A stretch of 64,000 bases of DNA from Marinobacter sp. ANT_B65 (GCF_002407605.1 NZ_NXGV01000003.1:96890-160889), one strand, 5' to 3'; numbered from the stretch's first letter, positions 1-6,681 are shown. The notes: a model not told the origin generated them from the sequence alone. Numbers and translations are program-made.

Positions 1-289
1 GCGCCACACGATTCTCACCAACCTGTTCGCCTTCCCGATGCAGTGCCTGATAGACCCTGGGGCTGCCGTAGCGACCTTTGTTACTGTCGTAGATGCGACG
101 GATCTTTAGTAACAGCTCCGCATTCTCCGCAGCCCTCTGACCGGGTTTGCGGTTTACCCAGGCATAGTAGCCAGACCGAGAGATGTTCAGGTGACGACAC
201 AGCGCTTTTATGCTGTATTCCCGTCGGTGTTTCCAGACGAACCGGAACGCTTCCGTCGTTCCTCGGCCTGAAAACGTTGAAACTTTTTT
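1..289 (-). CDS. IS3-family transposase OrfB, N-terminal part (made by -1 frameshift from OrfA)
   Basis: Read in the -1 frame relative to OrfA after the slippery site at 283-289, the sequence continues without a stop to the window edge. The translation contains FVWKHRREYSIKALCRHL, then SRSGYYAW, and later RRIYDSNKGRYGSPRVYQ, which is the HTH_21 region typical of IS3 OrfB, just ahead of the DDE integrase core. The catalytic core is outside the window, so activity cannot be judged. It is probably translated only as an OrfAB fusion, since no convincing separate start codon is visible. Confidence 0.85.
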
Positions 290-579
290 AGGATGTCATT
301 TTCCTCCTGAAGCTCCGATACGCGGCGTTTCAGGCGGGCAACCTCATCCTGCTCCTGTATTTTCTTCTTGGCGTCTGCTGGTGCTTTCTTGACCCGTTTC
401 ATGACGAACTTTCCTTCACGATATTCCTTGCGCCAGCGTGACAGCATGAAGGGGTGAATACCTAGCGCTTCGGCAACGCTTTTGACGCTGCGGTGGGCCT
501 GGTGACTCCACTCCACCGCTTTGACTTTGAACTCAGTGCTGTACTGCTGGGTTTTCTTCCCCGTGATCATCTTCGGCAT
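208..579 (-). CDS. IS3-family transposase OrfA (helix-turn-helix)
   Basis: The 123-residue protein starts MPKMITGKKTQQYSTEFKVKAVEW, the HTH_Tnp_1 signature of IS3 OrfA. It is followed by a helix-turn-helix (roughly residues 30-52, containing SVAEALGIHPFMLSRW) and a heptad-like coiled coil (roughly 80-105, ARLKRRVSELQEENDILKK), as expected for OrfA dimerisation. OrfA binds the element ends and by itself usually limits transposition; fused to OrfB it forms the active transposase. The frame overlaps orfB by about 80 bp, with the A6G slip site inside the overlap. Confidence 0.9.
   Translation of the reverse strand: MPKMITGKKTQQYSTEFKVKAVEWSHQAHRSVKSVAEALGIHPFMLSRWRKEYREGKFVMKRVKKAPADAKKKIQEQDEVARLKRRVSELQEENDILKKFQRFQAEERRKRSGSSGNTDGNTA
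283..289 (-). promoter_or_regulatory. Programmed -1 ribosomal frameshift site (A6G)
   Basis: The minus strand reads AAAAAAG inside orfA codons CTA AAA AAG. A -1 slip here joins OrfA to the OrfB frame, which is open downstream and contains recognisable OrfB residues, while OrfA terminates at 208. A6G heptamers are the usual slippery sequence of IS3-family elements. Confidence 0.8.
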
Positions 580-611
580 CGGTTATCTCCTCCTGCGGAG
601 TTATCGATGCG

Positions 612-636
612 TGTCCACTAAACTGGGGGAAGTCCA
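612..636. repeat. IS3 terminal inverted repeat (OrfA-proximal end)
   Basis: The plus-strand sequence ends ...CTGGGGGAAGTCCA at 636; read inward on the minus strand it is TGGACTTCCCCCAGTTTAG, a typical IS3-family end. The matching repeat at the other end is outside the window, so the target duplication cannot be checked. Confidence 0.7.
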
Positions 637-661
637 GGTCCGAGTTTATGGCCTTGTTATA
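637..661 (-). repeat. Remnant of attC site cut by the IS3 element
   Basis: The minus strand reads TATAACAAGGCCATAAACTC immediately after the stop codon of the 657-1526 gene and then runs into the IS end. The TAACAAGGC start matches the R''/L'' half of the other attC sites here, so this is the proximal third of a cassette attC whose remainder has been displaced by the insertion. Confidence 0.65.
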
Positions 662-1526
662 CGCCACCATACGTTCCGGGTGCAATGCACCACATGAAAG
701 ATTGAACATCAATCATGTCTCTTGGTTTCAACTCCGATATTTCAGACCTGATATATTCTGAAAAGCCAAGAACCGACTTGTAAGTGAGCCAATTCAACTG
801 CGGCTTGTAATTTACCTCGTAACCACACAACTCTGACGAATATTGAGTAATAGTTGGTTTTACAAACATATACTTGTCAGGGTGAATTATGAACAAGAAA
901 TAAGATGCAGTTGTCCATTTGGCGGCATCAATATATTCGAGAACCTTGGCAAAATCAGCAAACCGTTTCTCTAATTCTTCCTCACCATAGAGCAGCGAAT
1001 ATAAAGATTTACTGAATTTCTTCTGAGCCTCAGAAGCTTGCAGCCCATCCTTTAATGACATTTTTTCATTGGGGAATATTAGATTCGTTGCATTGGCAAC
1101 CTTTAATGCACGTTTCACTATTTCAGAGTAATCTTCTGATTCCAATAGCCCGAAAAAAGCCTCTTTTCCTAAAAGATCACGGGCTAAGGCATGGGCTTTT
1201 TCTTTGTAATCCCTTTCATGCTCCTTGAATTTTTCGCCGTAAAAGCCTTCTGGAAATTCCTCTAAGAAAAACTGTATGGATTGAGGGAGGCTTTGATATT
1301 TGATGCCGCTTGAGGATTTGCTGATTTTGAGATTATCAAGGACAGCGTTATTTGCCTCGTTACCTTCTACTTTGATTGGCTGAACGTATTGTAGAGATAA
1401 TGTCTTTTCTCCGGCACCAACAAAGAACACACGGACTGTGGCTCCGTTACTATTTTCGAGAACTTCACCAAGCCCCCAGTCTTCTTTGCTTGGGTGCTTG
1501 ACTCTATCGCCTTTCTTATATTCCAT
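657..1526 (-). CDS. Cassette protein with N-terminal DUF3553-like domain, unknown function
   Basis: The first 50 residues (MEYKKGDRVKHPSKEDWGLGEV, then a segment with VRVFFVGAGEKTL) resemble the small beta-barrel DUF3553 domain found at the ends of helicases and other nucleic-acid proteins. The remaining 240 residues are a charged, mostly helical region that I do not recognise. The start at 1526 is preferred to the upstream ATG at 1547 because AGAGGACA lies 4-5 bases before it, whereas the upstream ATG lies within the attC core. The gene fills one integron cassette; its stop overlaps the attC remnant. It could be a DNA- or RNA-associated defence protein, but that is only inference. Confidence 0.75.
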   Translation of the reverse strand: MEYKKGDRVKHPSKEDWGLGEVLENSNGATVRVFFVGAGEKTLSLQYVQPIKVEGNEANNAVLDNLKISKSSSGIKYQSLPQSIQFFLEEFPEGFYGEKFKEHERDYKEKAHALARDLLGKEAFFGLLESEDYSEIVKRALKVANATNLIFPNEKMSLKDGLQASEAQKKFSKSLYSLLYGEEELEKRFADFAKVLEYIDAAKWTTASYFLFIIHPDKYMFVKPTITQYSSELCGYEVNYKPQLNWLTYKSVLGFSEYIRSEISELKPRDMIDVQSFMWCIAPGTYGGV

Positions 1527-1546
1527 GCGCTGTCCTCTTTTGCGCA

Positions 1547-1626
1547 TAACGCTTGCATAAACGGCGCCCGACTAGGGCGTCCGGTGGAGGCCCATCGGGC
1601 CGGAACGAATTTAATGCACTGGTTAT
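1547..1626 (-). repeat. attC recombination site (cassette of the 1623-2021 gene)
   Basis: An imperfect palindrome of about 80 bp. The plus strand begins TAACGCTTGC and ends GCACTGGTTAT; on the minus strand this is R'' TAACCAGTGC through to R' GCGTTATG, the canonical layout. The central arms contain GGGCGTCCGG and a CGGGCCGG hairpin. The stop codon of the upstream gene lies within the R'' core. Confidence 0.85.
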
Positions 1627-2021
1627 ATTTTTCTACCGAATTTGAAAATTGCTATACCAATGAGAAACGACACAAGCGCCCAAAGCGAAGCCAACGCCGC
1701 AACCCCCAAAGCCTCCGCAAGACCAATAGCGCTTCCGCTTACGATGCTCACGCCAGTAAAGCATAGCAAAGTCAAAGCGATTTCTCGGCTGGTGGTGTCG
1801 CCTCCGCGGCGGACTACGAAAATATAGTGCGCAACAAAAACCGAGAGAGCAGAGATTCCAGCACAAAGACTGGCAACGAAAATCAAAAGCTGAAAAACAC
1901 CGATACACCCAAATTTTGGGTCACATGATTGAGTCAGATAGAGGTGACCAGCGTTCCAGAGAGTAACGGGGGCCAACACAGCGAAAAAGACCAATGCTGC
2001 GATTTTAAGACTTACTCTCAA
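1623..2021 (-). CDS. Cassette membrane protein, four predicted TM helices
   Basis: This protein of about 132 residues has four hydrophobic segments (near residues 5-25, 45-70, 85-105 and 110-128) and a positively charged VVRRGG loop. No family is recognised. I place the start at a TTG codon at 2021 because GGAGAG lies five bases before it and because the cassette boundary (TTATATTTGG) lies just upstream; the longer reading frame with an ATG at 2072 begins inside the inserted IS and is likely artificial. The IS1111-type insertion now separates this gene from any array promoter, so it may be silenced or driven from the IS. Confidence 0.6.
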   Translation of the reverse strand: MRVSLKIAALVFFAVLAPVTLWNAGHLYLTQSCDPKFGCIGVFQLLIFVASLCAGISALSVFVAHYIFVVRRGGDTTSREIALTLLCFTGVSIVSGSAIGLAEALGVAALASLWALVSFLIGIAIFKFGRKI

Positions 2022-2046
2022 TTTCTCTCCAAATATAACGAATGAT

Positions 2047-2061
2047 ATGGACTCCCCCTGC
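2047..2061. repeat. Subterminal inverted repeat, left (IRL)
   Basis: ATGGACTCCCCCTGC is a perfect inverted copy of 3400-3414. A third partial copy, GGGGGAGTCC (2116-2125), lies just ahead of the transposase start codon and may double as its ribosome-binding region or as an additional binding site. Confidence 0.85.
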
Positions 2062-2127
2062 TCCCACGGCATCTATGTGCCACATTGAAGGTGTAGTCAA
2101 ACTTCAATCAGAAGAGGGGGAGTCCTC

Positions 2128-3153
2128 ATGAATATTACAACTATTGGCATCGATTTGGCGAAAACTGTGTTCAGTATTCATGGCACCAATCCATACGGCA
2201 AGGTCGTGGTTCGCAAACGGCTTAATCGCCCTAAACTGCTGGCGTTCTTCGCACAACTGCCGCCGTGCCTGATCGGCATGGAAGCCTGCTCGGGTGCCCA
2301 CTACTGGGCTCGTGAGTTAACCAGGCTTGGCCACGATGCCCGGATCATCGCACCCCGATTCGTAGCGCCCTACCGCAAGAGCAGTAAAAACGACGACAAC
2401 GATGCCGAGGCCATCTGCGAAGCTGTCGGTCGACCCAATATGCGTTTCGTCCCGATCAAAACCGAGGATCAACAAGCGGTACTTTGCCTACACCGCATTC
2501 GCCGTGGGCTGATCAAAGAACGCACAGCCCAGATCAACCAGATTCGTGGGCTGCTGGCTGAGTTCGGACTGATCATCCCTCAAGGGCGCTATCACGCTCG
2601 ACATCGGATTCCAGAAATCCTGGAGGATGCCGAAAATGGCTTGCCCATGCTGGCACGGCGTCTACTCAACAACATCAACCAGCGCATTCTCCAGCTCGAC
2701 GAAGATATTCTGGCTTACGACCGGGAAATCGAAGCGATGGCCCGGCGCGACGAACAGGCCAAACGGTTGATGGCCATTCCAGGTATCGGGCCACAAACCG
2801 CCACTGCGATATTGGCCAGTGCGCCCGATCCCAGACAGTTCAAAAGCGGACGACACTTCGCCGCCTGGCTGGGGCTGGTACCCAGACAATACTCGACCGG
2901 AGGCAAACCCCGATTGGGCAGGATTACCAAGCGCGGGGACAAATACCTGAGAACACTGCTCATCCATGGCACTCGAGCGGTGATCGCAAAACTTGCCGAT
3001 AAAAACGATCGGCTCAGTGGCTGGGCCAGAAATCTGGTGGAACGTCGCGGATACAAACGAGCCGCTGTCGCATTAGCGGCCAAGAATGCGCGAATTATAT
3101 GGGCGCTACTGATGAACCAGACTGAATTTAAAACACAGCCTGTAGAGGGCTGA
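2128..3153 (+). CDS. IS110-family (IS1111 group) DEDD transposase
   Basis: The 341-residue protein has the IS110 two-domain layout. The N-terminal RuvC-like DEDD domain contains GIDLAK with D9, GMEAC with E52, and KNDDNDAEAI with D89 and D92. The C-terminal Transposase_20 domain (about 210-300) contains MAIPGIGPQTATAIL, a helix-hairpin-helix, and FAAWLGLVPRQYSTGGK; the conserved serine of this family probably lies in the YSTGGK segment. Length is normal and no frameshift is seen, so it appears intact. Such enzymes move the element through a circular intermediate guided by an RNA from the element's own non-coding end. The start is preceded by GGGGGAG. Confidence 0.95.
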   Translation: MNITTIGIDLAKTVFSIHGTNPYGKVVVRKRLNRPKLLAFFAQLPPCLIGMEACSGAHYWARELTRLGHDARIIAPRFVAPYRKSSKNDDNDAEAICEAVGRPNMRFVPIKTEDQQAVLCLHRIRRGLIKERTAQINQIRGLLAEFGLIIPQGRYHARHRIPEILEDAENGLPMLARRLLNNINQRILQLDEDILAYDREIEAMARRDEQAKRLMAIPGIGPQTATAILASAPDPRQFKSGRHFAAWLGLVPRQYSTGGKPRLGRITKRGDKYLRTLLIHGTRAVIAKLADKNDRLSGWARNLVERRGYKRAAVALAAKNARIIWALLMNQTEFKTQPVEG

Positions 3154-3399
3154 TAACCGAGCACCAACGACAGGCAGAACACGCCTGCCAGCCGAGTCTT
3201 GCAACGGCAAGCGATGACGGAACGGTCAGACCGAGAGTGATTGAACCTGATAAGCTTTGTGGCTGATACAAGCCGACTAACGAATGAGGTCATCACTCAC
3301 ACGCATCATCATCCTGGCCCGGGCAGCAATGCCCACAAAGAGGCCGAATGTAGAGCTGCAGTCTCAAACCGCTTCGAATTCAAATGGCGTTGCTTGACC
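3154..3399 (+). ncRNA. Candidate seekRNA/bridge-RNA region of the IS
   Basis: About 245 bp without a gene lie between the transposase stop and the right inverted repeat, where IS1111 elements encode their guide RNA. The stretch can form several hairpins, for example GGCAGAACACGCCTGCC near 3170-3187 and CTTGCAACGGCAAG near 3198-3211. At 3277-3287 it contains CTAACGAATGA, identical over 11 bases to the sequence made when the two element ends are joined (CTAACG from 3419-3424 and AATGA from 2041-2045). This is what a donor-recognising guide segment would look like. The RNA ends are not determined. Confidence 0.55.
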
Positions 3400-3414
3400 G
3401 CAGGGGGAGTCCAT
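3400..3414. repeat. Subterminal inverted repeat, right (IRR)
   Basis: GCAGGGGGAGTCCAT is a perfect inverted copy of IRL. It is followed by GTAGCTAACG, ten bases that carry the element tip and the TAACG junction core. Confidence 0.85.
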
Positions 3415-3419
3415 GTAGC

Positions 3420-3510
3420 TAACGTTTAGCGGCGCACATGTAGCGCAGCGAAGTGGGCGTCCGGTGTAGGGCCGGAGGCCCGGAACGAACTACAACAGAT
3501 TGTTAAAAAT
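3420..3510 (-). repeat. attC recombination site (cassette of the 3517-3801 gene)
   Basis: The plus strand begins TAACGTTTAGCGGCGC and ends ACAGATTGTTAAA. Its inner portion shares GTGGGCGTCCGGTGTAGGGC with the attC at 1547-1626, where the matching stretch reads AGGGCGTCCGGTGGAGGCCC. The R' core TAACG coincides with the right junction of the IS. Confidence 0.8.
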
Positions 3511-3516
3511 TCTAGA

Positions 3517-3801
3517 TCAGCACAACCGCAAGTAGACCAACATTCCGACGGGAACCGTAAAGATAAAGTACAGGGTAAGGCGAAGCCAATCCCTCGTACT
3601 AGTCCAGATGAACATGGGCAAAAAAAGGTAAATGCCCACACCAAAATAAAAAATCCACCCGAGAACTAGTATGTCTACGACCCTTGCGACCAAATCGTTT
3701 CTAGTGGCAGCGTAGGAAAAAATCGCAACCGCACCAATTGCGGAAAATGGGTATAAACCTCTCGCCCAGAGGCTGAAAACTCTATCTGCTGTATCGCTCA
3801 T
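3517..3801 (-). CDS. Cassette membrane protein, small, unknown
   Basis: A 94-residue protein with about three hydrophobic stretches (residues 13-32, 40-62 and 70-92), separated by short charged turns such as TSTRDWLRL. No family is recognised. It occupies a single cassette between attC sites at 3420-3510 and 3811-3881, with the start codon shortly after the cassette boundary, as is usual. Small membrane proteins are common among integron cassettes; no function can be inferred. Confidence 0.65.
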   Translation of the reverse strand: MSDTADRVFSLWARGLYPFSAIGAVAIFSYAATRNDLVARVVDILVLGWIFYFGVGIYLFLPMFIWTSTRDWLRLTLYFIFTVPVGMLVYLRLC

Positions 3802-3810
3802 CTAAACTTT

Positions 3811-3881
3811 TAACGCTGGCATAACGGGCCGGTTTGTGGAGCACCAGCGGAACAAACCGGTCCCGTTGATGCATTGGTTAG
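3811..3881 (-). repeat. attC recombination site (cassette of the 3890-4876 gene)
   Basis: An imperfect palindrome: TAACGCTGGCATAACGGGCC on the left pairs with GGTCCCGTTGATGCATTGGTTAG on the right, and a GGTTTGT/ACAAACC stem lies in the middle. Length is about 71 bp. Confidence 0.85.
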
Positions 3882-3889
3882 ACTCTATA

Positions 3890-4876
3890 CTAGCCTCTAA
3901 GCTCCCAGGCTTCTAAAGGCTTGAGCAATAACTCCCCATTATGATCAATCATCCATGTCGGCACCAAATTTGGCTCTGCAAACCACGTGGTGTTCTCTCC
4001 GCCTTCTGGCAACCAAATTCCAACATGGACTTTGAGAAGCTCAGAAAAATCTTTTTGAGACCAGTCGCGAATGTAAAGTCCTCCGAAAACCTCAGTTAAT
4101 ACCTTCGAAACGTCGGGATCATTTTTTGAACTGATGTATTTTATCGGTGTATCAATGAGGTAGGCCTGATAAGTTACCTTCGCGTACAGTTCGTCGAATT
4201 GAATCGGATGCAATTTTCGTCCGCACACCTTGGTCACGTAGCGTCCAAAGCTGTCCTTATTCACGCCACCATCTTCTAAGGCCACTATCACCCCAACGCT
4301 ACCCATACGAATAGCTACTGTCATGTTGTGAAAGTTATCGCGAAAATCGAAATCCCGACCTGGCCCCAAGTTGTGAAGATTGCAAACTAAGACAGAATAC
4401 GGGGGCCGATCTACAAACTCATGATTTCCTAGTATCCCTTGTAGAAACAAATGAAGATTTGAAAAAAAATCTAAAGCTTTTGGAGGGACGATAGGTTCAG
4501 AGAAGGTCTTGGTTCGATCTCGCTTTAGCTGAATTTCCTTTCGTAGAATTCCGTAAAAGAGTTTGCCTACCCATAGATACCACTGATGCTTCTCTAGACG
4601 GCAACACGCTTCATATCCTGACGTAATAGCTGATGCTACTCGGCTTTCGAGCTGCGCTAATTCGTTGTTGTTGCATGAAGAGCAACATGGAATTTTGAGA
4701 CTTTTGTATGGGAACGCTGTTCCATTGAGTAAATCTAGTTTTTTATTCCAGAGATCAAACTTTGTCTGCAACCACTTGGGGAACACATGTTCTGCTGTAA
4801 TCGCCTCCGACTTGGCTCCACATAAGAAGCAACAACTATCGTCTGTTTCCAGCTTACTGAACATAGGATCCGACAT
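3890..4876 (-). CDS. Cassette protein with HNH-endonuclease-like zinc motif
   Basis: The N-terminus carries C16-x2-C19, then AEHVFPKWL (E29, H30), then C65-x2-C68 followed by NN and E72. This C-x2-C / (D,E)H / C-x2-C-N arrangement is the zinc-finger-type HNH layout seen in restriction and defence nucleases. The following 250 residues, which contain HNMTVAIRMGSVGVIV and a tryptophan-rich C-terminus, are not recognised and may sense a target. At 328 residues it is the largest cassette protein here. The upstream AAGGA supports the start. A nuclease role in anti-phage or anti-plasmid defence is inference from the motif and from its place in an integron. Confidence 0.75.
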   Translation of the reverse strand: MSDPMFSKLETDDSCCFLCGAKSEAITAEHVFPKWLQTKFDLWNKKLDLLNGTAFPYKSLKIPCCSSCNNNELAQLESRVASAITSGYEACCRLEKHQWYLWVGKLFYGILRKEIQLKRDRTKTFSEPIVPPKALDFFSNLHLFLQGILGNHEFVDRPPYSVLVCNLHNLGPGRDFDFRDNFHNMTVAIRMGSVGVIVALEDGGVNKDSFGRYVTKVCGRKLHPIQFDELYAKVTYQAYLIDTPIKYISSKNDPDVSKVLTEVFGGLYIRDWSQKDFSELLKVHVGIWLPEGGENTTWFAEPNLVPTWMIDHNGELLLKPLEAWELRG

Positions 4877-4898
4877 TCCCCAAGTAATCCTTTCAGTC

Positions 4899-4963
4899 TA
4901 ACGCCTGTGTAAATTGCGCATTGAAGCGCAGCGTAAATGCGTCGATTTGACACACTTGTTAGC
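4899..4963 (-). repeat. attC recombination site (cassette of the 4967-5407 gene)
   Basis: TAACGCCTGTGT on the left pairs with ACACACTTGTTAG on the right; the inner arms AAATTGCGCATT and AATGCGTCGATTT pair around GAAGCGCAGCGT. Length is about 65 bp. Confidence 0.85.
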
Positions 4964-4966
4964 TGT

Positions 4967-5407
4967 CTAGCTATTACGGGAATATAGTTTTGATGCGATG
5001 AATGACCCAATAACCATCTCAGTCCATGCTAGAGGGAACACAATAAAAGCTGTAGACCAATCGCCTAACCCGCTATTAACTGTAGCTATCCAGAAAATAC
5101 CTATCGTTGCGAAACTCGTTGTTGTACCTGAAATTACAATTGATTTTAAATTATTCCCAAATACTTGAGCACATAGCCAAAAAGTAAACACTAAAATAGC
5201 AGTTAGGAGAGTATCCCAACCACCCCAAACTAAGGCTATTCCTATATCGAATTTATCAAGTCCATTTAAGATCACACGCCCATCAAAGAAAGCTTCCATT
5301 CTTGGGAATGCAACGAAAAGTGCTCTTAACACTTCACCTATGTGTATCCAAATACTGGTAATGAGTGTGACGACTATAAATTGCTTTGGTATAAATTTAT
5401 TTTGCAT
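4967..5407 (-). CDS. Cassette membrane protein, four TM helices
   Basis: This 146-residue protein has hydrophobic segments near residues 9-33, 55-83, 90-110 and 118-140, with a lysine-rich N-terminus (MQNKFIPKQF). I recognise no family. The stop codon lies close to the attC at 4899-4963 and the start lies near the preceding attC, as expected for a cassette. AT content is clearly higher than in the core genes at the other end of the window, which suggests a foreign source. Confidence 0.65.
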   Translation of the reverse strand: MQNKFIPKQFIVVTLITSIWIHIGEVLRALFVAFPRMEAFFDGRVILNGLDKFDIGIALVWGGWDTLLTAILVFTFWLCAQVFGNNLKSIVISGTTTSFATIGIFWIATVNSGLGDWSTAFIVFPLAWTEMVIGSFIASKLYSRNS

Positions 5408-5439
5408 AAAACTCTACTCTTTGATATGGGAATGACAGC

Positions 5440-5518
5440 TAACGCCGCCAGCATGCGCGACTACGAAATGGAGGCGAAGCCGCAATGTAGTAGGCGTCGC
5501 CGTGCCTGGCCTTGTTAA
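5440..5518 (-). repeat. attC recombination site (cassette of the 5521-5805 gene)
   Basis: The plus strand starts TAACGCCGCCAGCATGCGCG and ends GTGCCTGGCCTTGTTAAA. It is closely similar along its whole length to the attC at 7322-7401, including the shared GGCGTCGCCGTGCCTG. Length is about 79 bp. Confidence 0.85.
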
Positions 5519-5520
5519 AT

Positions 5521-5805
5521 TCAGCCTGACTGATTGCCATAGAGCCGAGCCCCATGAACGATGTGCACATAGAAAAGAAGCGGCACAAAAATCAGAAAAG
5601 CCAAACCAACGATTCCCTGATGCTCTAGGGCCTGTCGATAAGTCGGCTTAACAGATCCGAAGGAACCGATGTAAAAAACCAGTCTCGATACTGTAACAAA
5701 GGGCCAGGCCACAACCAGAAACATCATCCAAAGCACCGAAGCAACTACGAAAGATTGGGCAAGCGACTCCAGCGTGCTGACGAATCCCGATCCAGTGTCT
5801 TGCAT
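5521..5805 (-). CDS. Cassette membrane protein, two TM helices
   Basis: A 94-residue protein with two clear hydrophobic segments (residues 17-46 and 63-83) joined by a polar loop containing GSVKPTYRQALEHQG. No family is recognised. Its cassette is compact: the stop lies within a few bases of the attC at 5440-5518 and the start is about 15 bases from the next attC. Confidence 0.65.
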   Translation of the reverse strand: MQDTGSGFVSTLESLAQSFVVASVLWMMFLVVAWPFVTVSRLVFYIGSFGSVKPTYRQALEHQGIVGLAFLIFVPLLFYVHIVHGARLYGNQSG

Positions 5806-5820
5806 AAGCTCCCTTAAATT

Positions 5821-5872
5821 TAATGCTGAACGAAGCGGCGCGCCTCACGCGTCCGCCTTCCGTGACTGGTTA
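5821..5872 (-). repeat. attC recombination site, short (cassette of the 5877-6134 gene)
   Basis: TAATGCTGAACGAAGCGGCG pairs with CGTCCGCCTTCCGTGACTGGTTAG. The R' core is TAATGC rather than TAACGC, a variant of the consensus. At about 52 bp it is among the shortest here. Confidence 0.7.
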
Positions 5873-5876
5873 GGTT

Positions 5877-6134
5877 TCAATCGTCGAATACCATGTTTAG
5901 CAGGACCCATTCGATTTTGAAGCCCTGGACTATTCCCACCCCAGAATCTAGACCTGATTCTAGAATCAGATCAATCGCTTCATCCTCAAGCGGATCATCG
6001 AATGGCTCACCAGAAGTGTGACGTGAAGAGACATCTACATACTCATCATCTTCGAACTCGGTATGCAGTTCATATGTACAAAGAAGCGCTTCATTTTTAT
6101 ATATCGAGACCCGGAAGTCTTTATCTAAACTCAC
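5877..6134 (-). CDS. Cassette protein, small acidic, unknown
   Basis: An 85-residue soluble protein, strongly acidic in the middle (ELHTEFEDDEYVDVSSRH, then FDDPLEDEAIDLILESG). It has no hydrophobic segment or known motif. It is flanked by attC sites at 5821-5872 and 6173-6224. The acidic, DNA-mimic-like composition could suit an inhibitor or antitoxin-like partner, but nothing here proves it. Confidence 0.6.
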   Translation of the reverse strand: MSLDKDFRVSIYKNEALLCTYELHTEFEDDEYVDVSSRHTSGEPFDDPLEDEAIDLILESGLDSGVGIVQGFKIEWVLLNMVFDD

Positions 6135-6172
6135 CTTTTCATCCTTTCACCGTAAACATCCGGTTGAGAAAC

Positions 6173-6224
6173 CTAAACGCGAAAAGCAGCGGCGCAGCAT
6201 GCGTCCGCTGACTTGCCTGGTTAA
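6173..6224 (-). repeat. attC recombination site, short (cassette of the 6221-6595 gene)
   Basis: TAAACGCGAAAAGCAGCGGCGC pairs with GCGTCCGCTGACTTGCCTGGTTAA. The R' core reads TAAACGC, with one extra A compared with its neighbours. The stop codon of the upstream gene overlaps the R'' core. Length is about 52 bp. Confidence 0.7.
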
Positions 6225-6595
6225 TGGTCACCGACTCGAGACCATACATACTTGTTGACAACGAAGGGGGAGAGGACTGACACGATGAATAATACTATCA
6301 GCCCAAACGCAACTCCCCACTGGTCAAGAAAGTCATAAACCGAGCAAAGCTGCCCATACTGACTGTAAAGACAGTGCGAGGGTGCGACTTTCGCAAGAAA
6401 AACCTCCATCGGGATCGCAACGATCGCCCCAACAAGAATATGGAACCCGTAACCGAGACAGCCGCTCGAAAACGCGAACCAACCGGGCTTAGCCACGCCT
6501 TTTACCTTGGCGAATAGGTATGCCCATCCCACCGGAACCCACACCGCTGCCACGAAGCCAATACTGACAGCGACCGCTGGCAGAACTACATCCAT
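6221..6595 (-). CDS. Cassette membrane protein, three TM helices
   Basis: A 124-residue protein with hydrophobic segments near residues 3-29, 42-66 and 90-113, and a cysteine-containing loop (APSHCLYSQYGQLC) between the second and third. No family is recognised. It has its own cassette, and its stop codon TAA is part of the attC R'' core. Confidence 0.65.
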   Translation of the reverse strand: MDVVLPAVAVSIGFVAAVWVPVGWAYLFAKVKGVAKPGWFAFSSGCLGYGFHILVGAIVAIPMEVFLAKVAPSHCLYSQYGQLCSVYDFLDQWGVAFGLIVLFIVSVLSPFVVNKYVWSRVGDH

Positions 6596-6614
6596 AGGAA
6601 CATCCTTGTACCAT

Positions 6615-6681
6615 TAACGCCGTGGTAAGCCGCCGGGACGAAGCGCAGCGTAGTACCGATCGGCTTCACCTACTGGTTAAC
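6615..6681 (-). repeat. attC recombination site (cassette of the 6677-7303 gene)
   Basis: TAACGCCGTGGTAAGCCG pairs with CGGCTTCACCTACTGGTTAA; the loop contains CGAAGCGCAGCGTAGT. The stop codon of the DJ-1/PfpI gene lies inside the R'' core. Confidence 0.85.

Larger units (their letters stand above)
1..636 (-). mobile_element. IS3-family insertion sequence, partial (left end outside window)
   Basis: This is the 5' part of an IS3-family element read on the minus strand: a terminal repeat at 612-636, orfA, a slippery A6G frameshift signal, and the beginning of orfB. The rest of the element lies beyond the left edge. The outer boundary is set at 636, where the terminal sequence (TGGACTTCCCCC when read inward on the minus strand) stops and remnant attC sequence begins. 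The element sits in the attC site of the adjacent cassette. Family assignment is firm from the two-ORF layout; the subgroup is not determined. Confidence 0.88.
2041..3424 (+). mobile_element. IS110/IS1111-type insertion sequence inserted at an attC core
   Basis: A 1.38-kb element carries one transposase gene, perfect 15-bp inverted repeats at 2047-2061 and 3400-3414, and about 245 bp of non-coding sequence downstream of the transposase. Inverted repeats lying a few bases inside the ends are typical of the IS1111 group. The pentamer TAACG occurs at both junctions (2036-2040 and 3420-3424). Removing one copy plus the element joins an intact attC R' core (AAACG|TTATATT on the minus strand) to the next cassette. 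The transposase is antisense to the cassette genes, as described for the IS1111-attC group. The exact outer boundary is inferred from this reconstruction. Confidence 0.85.

Noticed and set aside
2022..2072. Upstream extension of the 1623-2021 gene to an ATG at 2072
   Set aside because: The extra codons lie inside the inserted IS and its inverted repeat; the cassette's own TTG start has a good GGAGAG.
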